Assembly: GCA_004794785.1 (NCBI GenBank)
Contig: SJOL01009565.1
Location: 488,408 to 552,407, forward strand
Source of the DNA: Opisthorchis felineus
Taxonomy: Eukaryota > Platyhelminthes > Trematoda > Opisthorchiida > Opisthorchiidae
DNA: 64,000 nucleotides
Reading direction: 5' to 3'
The position numbers and the translations under genes were made by a program. The notes beneath the pieces were generated by a model. The model saw only the letters and a program-made list of their open reading frames with translations. It had not been told where the DNA came from and did no database searches. Positions 1 through 9,800 of the stretch are shown here, piece by piece. Every line of letters starts with the position of its first letter. Positions within the stretch are counted from its first letter, which is position 1.

Positions 1-310
1 TGCAAGCCAAATGCTAGCCAGTGATGGTATGGCGTCCACTATATGCTTTGGATAGTTACTTCTACTCAGACGGATAGGCGATTTGTGCACCCGTACTAAA
101 CAGGGCTCTACTGTTGCACTCCTCTCCCCAACTACGTTGGTGAAGACAGCAGGCTACCAAGAGAATCGCTTTCCCACGAGACAGACAACTGGGGTTTATA
201 CCGGAATTAGCTGATGGGGAACACCGCAAGAAAACTGCACTTTTGAGACTAGTGAATCAGATTTATCGGGTAAGATGAACTAAATAGTTGCTGTGTTCGT
301 AATGCACTAC

Positions 311-600
311 TCATACGGTTGCTGAAAATTCTCCGACAGCCCACGACCGGTTTCGCCCTTCTTGGGGCTCATGAGGTAGGCGCAGTCCCCGAGTTTCCGT
401 CAACCTTATGTTCTACTTGAAATCAAATTGCACGAAATTAGCGAAATACACTCTCGAATACCGTACCAACGGAAACATGAGGCGGTCTGGTGCAGCACAT
501 TCAGTTGCCTGGAAACATCACAAACGAGAGATTCAGCTGGGTTCCAGGTGAGTCCCTAGCAAAACCAAAATTGTTTGCAAATGAGTGTATTTCGCTAAAT
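311..600. repeat. Hammerhead-bearing repeat, copy 1, two halves in inverted order
   Basis: The minus-strand half (about 311-457) matches the plus-strand half at 19994-20138. The plus-strand half (about 464-598) matches 20170-20302 closely. Both halves end at the shared motif GAGTGTATTTCGC (or its imperfect match), so the arrangement is head to head. The family is dispersed in this window (other copies at 19994-20302, 40625-40700 and 51757-51966). No coding sequence is associated. Confidence 0.85.
339..381 (-). ncRNA. Type I hammerhead ribozyme motif, probably inactivated
   Basis: Read on the minus strand: stem I GCCTAC (381-376), core CTCATGA (375-369), stem II GCCC-CAAGAA-GGGC, GAAA (354-351), palindromic CCGG as stem III (350-347), TC, predicted cleavage after 345, then GTGGGC (344-339). 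GCCTAC and GTGGGC pair over six positions with one G-U. The core should be CUGAUGA; here the invariant G is C, which normally abolishes cleavage. It is in sense orientation to the spectraplakin transcript, in the intron after exon 23. Confidence 0.75.
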
Positions 601-1017
601 AGTTGCTGATATAATAAGGGTTCTAAACCAGCCAAACTAAGCTGCCCCCTAAAAAATGAGGAGACCAAGGGGAAGGGACGTTTTGGCTTATATTGAGGAA
701 TAGTCTCTTTTGGAAAATACTCTCCCACGTTGAGCAACCCCTCTGTGATGGCTGGGGCCGGTGATAACGTGTTACTGAATAGGAAGTCAAACCTCCAAAG
801 TAATGACTTATCGACTGACAGCACTTCTTAGTGGGGGACACAGTTAAATTGCCAAGTCCAGTGAACGACCAGACCACCAACCAAAGATGACCGTAAACGT
901 AGAGTTTTTTGTATGTTTCAACCATCAGCTCCGTTACCCTCAGCCAATGTGCCTGTCTGTTTTTTGTAACCCAAGAGATAGACTGACTATGAGCTGCCTT
1001 TATCCCAAACCGAATAA

Positions 1018-1155
1018 ACGCGAGATAGCTCAGTAGTAAGGGCGAGAGATGCTGATCGGAAGACCCATTGTTCGAGTCAGACTAATGCATTTCAATAGCT
1101 TCTCCGTAGGCCTGAGTAATCCGGTGGGATGTCAGCTCTTTGACAGCTTTACGTC
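1018..1155 (+). repeat. tRNA-derived SINE, diverged copy
   Basis: The A box TAGCTCAGTAGT (1026-1037) and B box GTTCGAGTC (1070-1078) are spaced as in a tRNA-derived pol III promoter. The body around 1107-1150 (TAGGCCTGAGTAATCC) matches the body of the copies at 19541 and 39381. It lies antisense to the gene, within the intron after exon 23. The 3' end is not sharply visible. Confidence 0.7.
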
Positions 1156-1948
1156 AAGATATGCCACAACTGAACGACTGGAGACTGGGAGGCCGAAACA
1201 TTTATCATGTACCCGACAAAACCCATAGATAAAGACGCCCAGGGTCATGCTCATTCGATGGGTTTTTATTTGAACTGTAGACAAATGTGGAAGAGTGAAC
1301 GAGGCACTAAGATCATAACGTATGCAGTAGAATGAAAAGACTAAATCTGCATTGACTGTTGTGGGTCAGCATTATATTCCAAGCCTCACAGGCCAGAACG
1401 GTGATAGACATATGGCACGTGTTGTTCATAGCAAACAATAAGACCTAATGAACAAGTACTGTGTACTAGGTTGTGACTACTGGAATTTATACCAACCTCA
1501 CTTCAAATAGCATCGCATAAAATTAAAGTTAAAGTGGTAGTCATGGATCCTTACAGAAGACAAAAGTCTTGAAAACCAATCGGTTCTGTATATAACAGTA
1601 TCACAGATAAGCCTTACTGGGAGTCGCATAGGTCACACCTGCTGGTTGCATACTAATTATCAGGCCTTGTATCCGTTCGAACAGTAACCAGATTTCACGT
1701 TAGGTTACCACATGTTTGGCACAACCACTCTGTGAGACAAGATTCGTCCCTCGAGGAATCGATCGATGTTAAGATGTGTCCCAGCAACACTTTGTAAGGA
1801 TAAGACGTCTGATCAGTCATCCTGAGCTCATACCATCACACAAGCTAAGGATTCGAGGTAAATTAGAGTAGGATCAAACGCACTGCTGAGTAAGAGACAA
1901 ACGAGACATCTGAATCAGAGGAAAAGGTATAAGGTGATAACCGCTTAC

Positions 1949-2482
1949 TTGTCTTTCCGGTTGCAGGACGTCCATCAGCTGCTTGATTGTGATGCGTCCT
2001 CTTCGGTTTTTATCAATCTCTGCAAAAGCAGCTCGCAAACTTACGCAATCGGAGCCTCTGAAGTCGGGACGATGCCGGTGAACTCCTTGGACAAACTGGG
2101 AACATGTGAGCTCAATGTTCAATGAAGTTTCTTGTTTATCTGCAACTCCAAGGTGTTCTAAAGAGGTGGCACACTTTAGTCGCTGTTTTCCGCTGCCAAA
2201 AGCCACTGACTTATTCGGTGACATTGAGGTCTTATCAGTCGGATTAGGAGAGGTGATGGCAATATCAGAGCTTGTCGAGTAATCATTGGTACACCGTTCG
2301 TCATCTTCTGAGTAGATGGGTCCATCAGTTGAGAAAGTAGTACCAGAGGATCGTTGTGCTGAGGAAGTGTCGACGGGGAGAGCAGCTTTAAAAAGATCGG
2401 ACACACGAAAATGCCTTTTGGTTTGCCACTTTAGGAAGTTCTGCCGCCACGTCTCAAAGTCGAACTGGTCGAGTTTGATTCG
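1949..2482 (-). CDS. Exon 23: C-terminal EF-hand pair with a large insertion
   Basis: The exon is 534 nt (178 codons), phase 0 at both ends. Acceptor CTATCTCACATTTGAACAG ends at 2483 and donor GTAAGC is at 1943-1948. Residues 1-31 (FDFETWRQNFLKWQTKRHFR then VSDLF) match the helix that leads into the first EF-hand of MACF1/dystonin. Where the 12-residue loop should follow, there are about 85 Ser/Thr/Asn-rich residues. The exiting helix then appears as LTCSQFVQGV, aligning with the family's ITRQEFIDGI. The second EF-hand is SLRAAFAEIDKNRRGRITIK followed by QLMDVLQPER. Its loop DKNRRGRITIKQ keeps D1, N3, G6 and I8 but has R at 5 and Q at 12, so calcium binding is probably weak or absent. The open frame extends to 2527, but the acceptor with phase 0 decides the start. 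Confidence 0.86.
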
Positions 2483-2599
2483 CTGTTCAAATGTGAGATA
2501 GGAAATGCTTGATTCACAAAATGACATTGGGCTATAACATTCTGCTAGTTCAACACATGGCTAACACATGGTTGTAATCGAACCATTTTAGGGACCCAC

Positions 2600-3025
2600 C
2601 TCACAAAGTGCATCGCGAAGTACTCGGCTATTCTCCGTGCGACAAAGAATAAGTTGCTTCAGCTGTGAAAATTCTTCCTCTAACTTCCTACACCGACCGC
2701 GTCTCAACACTAGCATTGCTTCAAGCTGGTCTGCATTATCTTCATCCGTGTGTGAATCCAGTTTGAGTTCGGTAAACGAATCGCGTAGGCTGGACAAAGC
2801 CAAAGCGGAATCACGTCTAGTAGAGTCCTGTGACCAACTGTTTGAGATGGTATCTGGTTCATCCACAGTGGCTTGTGAGTCCACAACTGTATTCGCACTG
2901 TGGTCGTACAAGCTGGCTGTGTTGTCACTCGTTCCGCAAGATTCCACCATTATGAACACCTTTTTGTAGGCTGACAGTGTTACCATCAAGTGGGACTTCA
3001 GTGAATTCACCTGGCTCTTCATGGT
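2600..3025 (-). CDS. Exon 22: last rod exon before the EF-hands
   Basis: The exon is 426 nt (142 codons), phase 0 at both ends. Acceptor GTCCAACTTTACAG ends at 3026 and the donor is GAG|GTGGGT with GT at 2599-2598. The product starts TMKSQVNSLKSHLMVTLSAY and has a long Ser/Thr/Asp-rich loop of about 60 residues. It ends in the helix LEEEFSQLKQLILCRTENSR then VLRDALCE. This sits where the final spectrin repeat of spectraplakins ends. Confidence 0.82.
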
Positions 3026-3180
3026 CTGTAAAGTTGGACAAACAAAAATTCAGAGTTATGCTCTAGTAAAACCCATCCATTCTTAATGGCTACTGCGCGT
3101 CTGTACGACATGCGCACAAACTCTAAAAACTATTTGCTTGATATGTTTTCATTCTCAAAAATTGAATACGTCTGACTCAC

Positions 3181-3598
3181 CGTAGCATTGATAAGCTGGG
3201 CTTCACATTGATTCAAATAACACTCGATAGTTAAGGGGTTGTCTGCATCCCATTTGACCAGTGGATCACACAGCAGTTGGCATAGTTTGTTTGGTTCTGG
3301 ACCATTTTCACTGCCGTTGTCTAAAGGTTTTCCGTCATCTGATTGAAGAAGGGCCTCAGTTAGCTTCTTGCTGAGTAGTTGATCTCGACCAAGTTCTCGT
3401 CTAGTGTCCTTTGTCATTTTTTCAATTGTGCATTCTAGTGTTTCCAAATCCCATACGCATTGAGGAACACGACCACCTTGTTTGAGTGACATCTGAAACA
3501 CCTTTAGGAGTTGGTCCATCTGTGAAGGATATGTGGGAGTGGCAGATTTAGACGGAAAGTCTGGTGAAATGATCGCCAGGGTTTTGTTATACCCCGAA
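3181..3598 (-). CDS. Exon 21: rod segment, start uncertain
   Basis: Donor GTGAGT at 3175-3180 is clear and phase 0. The acceptor is weak: TGTGCAATAG ending at 3599 supplies the one base needed by exon 20, but lacks a good pyrimidine tract. Two other in-frame AG sites (AGC and AGT codons at about 3615 and 3633) are possible. The product opens with a loop rich in Ser, Pro and Thr. It then has SQMDQLLKVFQMSLKQGGRV and LETLECTIEKMTKDTRRELG, spectrin-like helices, and ends NQCEAQLINAT. The intron to exon 20 would be only 119 nt. Confidence 0.7.
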
Positions 3599-3717
3599 CT
3601 ATTGCACACGCTATCATGGTCACACACACTCATTCCCTTGTTTTTCAGCGTCAGGGTAAATTCGCAATATACGATCACTCCATTATAAGGGATAGTATCC
3701 AAGACTTGCGGTCATAC

Positions 3718-3872
3718 CTTGCAACAAATTTGTAAAAATAATGCATGAGGACGGCCGCAATTTTCCGAAAGGCGCGAATAACTGAGCAGGAGCAGTGGTC
3801 AAAATTTAGCCGCATCCTCTGGTCAAGCAATCCACAACGTGCCTGAACAGCTTGGTAGTTAAATGTAGGTTC
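3718..3872 (-). CDS. Exon 20: rod segment near the C-terminal end
   Basis: The exon is 155 nt if it starts at 3872, after CCCCCACAGAG, which keeps phase 0 with exon 19. Using the CAG two bases earlier would start at 3874 and need a phase 1 partner. The donor is CAAG|GTATGA with GT at 3717-3716, leaving two bases (AG). The product FNYQAVQARCGLLDQRMRLN and VIRAFRKIAAVLMHYFYKFV is helical but a less obvious spectrin repeat than the others. The exact start is uncertain, and a small exon hidden in the 9.2 kb intron before it cannot be excluded. Confidence 0.65.
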
Positions 3873-6800
3873 CTCTGTGGGGGTATTGAGTGGATGAGTA
3901 CGAGACCACATGAACGATATGATTGTAACAGGGGCAAACCCGTTGTCTTTGTATTACCATTCGGCTGCCTCGGGGATGCTGTTAAACGACAAGCGCATTC
4001 TAAGCCGGAAAAATGATCTTAACATCCCCTCAAATGACATTGGACGTAGTGAACACGGACAATATCTTACAAAGGGCTGGAAACGCCATTAGTGCCAAGC
4101 CAATAAAATGTGGAATTAGGTAGATACCAAAGGACATTTTACGGAACGCAACCTGTGTATGCAACGGATGACTAAAAGAAAAAGGAATTTTTCCGGTAGT
4201 GGTCCAAACTCTGATCTCTAATGAATTCACCTTAACGATGGACATAAATCCAGTGATGGTAGACCAAACACACGAATGGATTATCGCAGTGTTTCTTAAA
4301 ATGTGGTGCGTAAACCTTTTAGGGGTGAGAGGAAGGCTTACAGCTATGCAAACGGCGTTTTACCATGACTGTTCTATTTTTCGGTCCTGAAAAAAGGATC
4401 CACAAGACGTTTTGCTCATCTGACGGGTACATCCAAACCGTTATGCTAATTCTTTGTAATAGACAAGGAATTTCCCTTTCCGTGTGTCAGCTTCAGGGTT
4501 GCTCAAACTAAACCATCGGTATTCGACTTCGTCCCACCAAAGACATAAACAGCACCACAACACCGGACGCGCAGAATACCTCGCACCGTCCGTTATCTAC
4601 TACCACGATACGAGTAAGACTTCCGCACCAGAGTATGTGTAAGTCGCCTCGCTAGTAATAAGTAAAACAGAATGAGTTGCCCGCTGATCCAGAATGTGAC
4701 ACACTCTGAAGGGTTGAAACGCAGCTTGATTCTATCAGGTGGATTTCTCAAAGGTGGATTTGTACCTTGTGGGAGGAAATAATAAGCATCCCACCCGATG
4801 AATGGAGGAGGCAACGAAAGAGTTGTAGAATGTTTACCAGATTTTTTCCGCCCAGAATAACTGCGGAGAATGCAAGACGCATTTGGACTTGCTCCAACCT
4901 AAGGCTCAGATGGATCCCATCCAGTACTGGACGACAAAGCAATATGTGACTCGAATGGGATAGCCCAGCACCTACCAATCTTGTGCTTCACTTGGAGGGC
5001 TATCACAGTGAATATAAGCAAGCGTACTCAAGGTGCAGGTGACACGGTTTCTATTGTCTTTCTCCAGAAGACCAAAGAACATCAACGAGTAATTTTTACT
5101 CAATATGATCCGTGGATGAGTCTTGGTTTTCTAAAATAGGTTTTCTTAGGTACTAAGGTTGAACCGATGAAGTTATTGGGAAGTTAACAACACTCAGAGC
5201 GGACGAAATGATACTTCATTCAGTGTGATTTTATTCCACGCATCAAGAAGCCTCTACAACAATACAGCCACTATTTGGTGGAGTTGCCTTGCGTACCAGC
5301 TCTCTGAGACATCAGTGCTTCCTGAAACCGATCCAGAGGACCGTTCCGATACAGGAGATGTTGCGGAGGACTAAATTGGTCCGCGAACGAACAACTACTG
5401 CACCGAGTATCTTCCGAATTCTTGGCCCTTCAGTTCAAAATATTCCTATTTACGGCCTTTCTGGCAACAGTTGTCATGTCAGCTTCAGGCAGAGGCCAAG
5501 AGTTCATCGTATTCTAGTCGCGCCTAGCGCTTTTTACAAGTAACACTTTCCACGAATTAGGATAATGGATAACAAACAACCCAAGTAGCTGTGTGCGTGC
5601 ATGAAATGCATTTCTATCAATTGAACCCGAGGGTGAACAAAATGTCTTGGTGTTTAAGTGGAACAGAACGAACGTACAAAGTAACTATAGTGAATAAATT
5701 GTTGGCATCCCTGATGGTTGCCGTAATTTCCTCGTCAGTGTTTGGGAATGAGGGCAGTAAAGGCGAAAAAAGAACGCGGTGGGCTAATTGAACGATGGTC
5801 CTAGATGGGGGCCATTTTAGCCAAACATCTCATAATGGAAGCTAATTACCGTCATGGTGGATTTTCTCCAGTTTTAAGCAGACTTGATTAGACCGTTTTG
5901 GTTTACTTTATTTCAAATTATTTTCTGGCAATTTTCTCCGGATAGATAAGAATCCTAAAACGTGGCAGTGTTGCGAATCACGAGTAGATCAGTTGCTCTG
6001 ATTCGTTTTTGGTCTGTTCGGCGAGCCTGGAGGTTAGAGTGCAAAACGGTCACCGATAGTCAAGGTGAAAATATCCATCCGACCGCAAACTGATGATGTC
6101 TCCTTAGTTGGTAATGAAACATTTGCCACACTTGAAGAACAGACCAAAATCCAGCGTGAAGGTGTACTTAGGAGACTGGGTCATTCTCTGTGTGGCCGCC
6201 CGTTCATCATGGCTATCAGCTACACAGTACCCTTGATCGCATCTCTTCTAAAATGTTGGTCAGTAGACAAAAATTTGAGTATGATCCTCCAAGCTGTCGA
6301 TGTCTAGGGCTTGAAAAGCCGCCAAAATTTGCTTCTAGAAATGGACGAAATCCGTAAAGTTCACACAGCCGTGACTTACGGAACAAAATTAATCACATGT
6401 CACATTGGCCGTTGCGTGATGTCATCGGGCTAGAGATTTTGTTCATCACATAAAAAGAGGTGGACAAGACAAGCCAAGCTAGTGCTGACAACATCCGTAT
6501 TTCTTCACCATAACCTGAATTTCTCTCAATGACAATTCTTCTGCAGGGCTCTGCTCCATGGCCACGAGTGACACAGCATAGAAAGTCCACGGTTGCATAC
6601 CTTCACCCATTCCTGCCAATTTAATGAGCCTATTCCCCTGCCTTATCTGTGTCCTTTACCTCCTCACCTAATTGGCAAACAATCTCTTTTGGTGCGCTGT
6701 CTTGATGCTTTATGAATGGACCTTTATGGTGCTTCCGCTTCTGGACGCTTTTGACTAGGATCATATGATGACTCGATAGTTGCTGCACCGGAAAAAAACG

Positions 6801-9800
6801 AATGTATACACATGTAGATACACAACACCTCAGTGATCGAAACGGACGTACAACAGAGTACAGTGACGGGCACATGAATCTGCGCAACTCGTGGACGCAC
6901 ATGCCTGAACAGAATCAGACTCGTTTGTCACCAGCGTACCTACCACAGACCATCACGGAAGCCCTAGAAAACTGCTCGGGTAGGTTTCACCAATTTTCAA
7001 TCAGCTTGCAAAAATAGGTCTGCTCTAACTTCTAGTGGATGTTTTGTCCGTCGTACCGTCGTACTAAGAAATAAGAAAAACAGTAGCCAACCGACTACGA
7101 TATTACAGCCTGGCTATCCATTCCGATTTAAATTTTGTAGCCATGGAATCCTCATAGAGAATATTTTGATGAAAATTTACCCGTATGAAGTGCGATACCT
7201 TGCTGAAACCTCAATAGACTGGTCGGCGGGGCCAGAACCTTGATGTGAAAAAATTATCGCCGATGTGTGTTTTATGGCATCGTGCATACACTGATATTCC
7301 TCAGTATCATCTACAGAAGAACGCCAGTGTTCAGCGGTGAAGCATAGCTGTCGTAAAACCGTCATTTAGTTGAAGGCCTTACTGTGAATAAAAGAATAAA
7401 CGTGGATGAGTGATGAGCTCCGAGATAACGTAGACTGACGTCTATTAAAAGGCCTCCCTGTATGTGTCCGCCGACAGTGGATCAAACACTGTTGACCATC
7501 CTAGGTGAGACTGTTTTGTTCGAAACTAGCCAGCTGTGACGGACCAGGAAAATTTCTACTAGCTGTTTGCTCGTATATCGCTACATAGTAAGAATTCGGA
7601 CGCTGAGTCGGTACTTTAAGACAGTGGGCATAATTAGTGTCTTCTCCGGGTTGAATAAATATTTCTCAAATCTTACAGACTCAATTACCATATCTACACT
7701 CCAGTTTTAGCAAATCTACTAGGCTTGTTTACAGACAGACTGTTGTTTTCCGTGGTTATCTGGTTACCTGGACGACAATAACATTCATAAGCCCTAGTAA
7801 AACGACACCATAGCCACTGCCATCATCAGGCTAAGACACATCTACGAACCAGACAAACACAAGCAACCTTGAGGGGTGTGATCGTACTGTTGTTGGCAGG
7901 TGCCGCCTAGCTCGTGACAAGCCAGGTCAAGTAGACAATGTGATATCAAAGGAATGTGCGTACAGACTGAGATCCTGACTCCGGAAACAATCGTCCAAAC
8001 GGCTGCCAAAATGTCGTACACGCCCTATGAGTGCACTGGAATTTTGATGAGTGCCACAAGACTCTTAGTCCCACCAAGTGATCCCGGTTAACCCGTTCCG
8101 TACTTGTATTTCGTTGGTCGGTAGCAAACAGTTGAAAAGTCCAATATGTACCAATAAGTGAATCCTAGCTCACATCAACTTACAAACGTAATGAAATGAA
8201 AAGTGAGGAAAGGAAGGAGGATCATCGGTTTTACGAAACATGAAAAGCACCTTGAAACAAGGCAGACAACAAATCATTCGACCCCGTTCAAATTAAGCCA
8301 GACGCACGCCCAGCAAATAACAATGCTAACCGCCAGAACAAAAAAGGGAACTCTCATAGGGAAGACCCCTGTCAAATGGAAGTAACTAGAGAAATGTACT
8401 GTGTTCAAAAGACCTCAGATTAAGGGCATTTTATATTGAAGTGAAACACGTGTTACTCGTGGTCATCGCGGGAATTGCGCCATAATTGGCACAACAAGCA
8501 TTCTGATGAGGAGCTGCTGGACGCAAGGGAATAACGAAAGTACGACACTAAAAAAGACGAAATTGGTTGCGTTGATGAAATGCGTATTGTCGTCATCATA
8601 ATTTTTTTCTAACTTACCAGTCAGCCAAGTACAGTAAACAAGACGTCGCTGCTCACCTATGCATTGGTCTAAATCTTTTGCCCCCGGAGTATCATGACAA
8701 AGAAGACAATGGCCGGTTCATAACTTCTGCGTCACCAGGAACTACGTATCATCATGCAATTAGATCTCGTAGTTTTCAGTCCCACTCTCAAGTAGACTGA
8801 AAAAATCTGAAGTACCATCAGAAATGTAAAGAAACTAAAACCAATGAGTATGTCTACACTGTGACAAACATAAAGAAGTGTCGACCAAGACAACCATTCA
8901 GAGTGTGCCAAGTGCTTTCTAAGGGTCACTGGGCCAAATGTTTGGAACAGATTGTTCCAAAATCTGCTGTCTGGACAGTGACATGAGGTGGTTTCTTGCG
9001 CTCATTGCTTATTTATTTCCATCAGAAAATCGCTTTTTAATAACATGCCACGAAACTCACCACCCGCTTTCGGAGGGTATCAGTAATCTATTGACGGAAA
9101 CCTATTCCCTTCCACAGTCTAAGAGCGAAGAATTGTGGGAACTTTACGAATTCGTGTTTTTTAATACATTGCCGGTATTTGTTTGAGGTTAGGGCTTAGC
9201 GTGTATCCAGATTATGGGTAACCAGAAAAAAACGAAGGAGTATGAAAGGAGTACGTTTGTAGTTATTTATTCAAGACACAAACTTTGATGTCAACGTTGT
9301 CATTTCAAGATCCCTGTTCAGGAGGGACAGTTGTCCGAGGTGGCTTTCCTTCAGATAATAGTATGAAATAAGACGATGAACACGCATCCTTCGGACCAGC
9401 CTAAATAGCTCTCTCCTTGGTAGCGCTCTATCTCACTTTTAAGGAATAACGTTTTGGGGCCCTATTTACTTACTTCTTTGCGGCTGGCGTACGCACAAGC
9501 TGATATGAGGGAAGTCCATCAGCGAGCTATTTTTTCCAGAAACAAAATTGGACAGCATCCTTGAACGGAACTAGATTTTGTCATCAATCGCTTTCTGAGG
9601 CGCATTTGGTGGTTCCTATATATAACAAATTTTTCTCAACACATAGAACTTCTTCAGTCTACCTCTTCGCTATGTCAGCTACAACACGACAGGCTGCTTT
9701 TCTCTCCTCGCTCCTGCAGAATGATATGGTTTGTTTTTTAGTTCTGTACTACTTACCCAGTCAGTGGGCACGCAGGAAACTCTGGAACTTGACTGTGGTG

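Larger units (their letters stand above)
1..1948 (-). other. Intron downstream of exon 23 (continues left)
   Basis: It begins with donor GTAAGC and has no acceptor or coding island that I can support. It holds the ribozyme-repeat pair and one SINE. I looked on the minus strand for the GAS2 domain (Cys-x-Cys followed by an FG-containing core) expected next in a spectraplakin and did not find it, so that domain probably lies left of the window. Confidence 0.7.

Noticed and set aside
8490..8540. CTGATGAG followed by GAAAG, looked at as another hammerhead
   Set aside because: The intervening sequence does not form stem II and there is no match to the repeat family.
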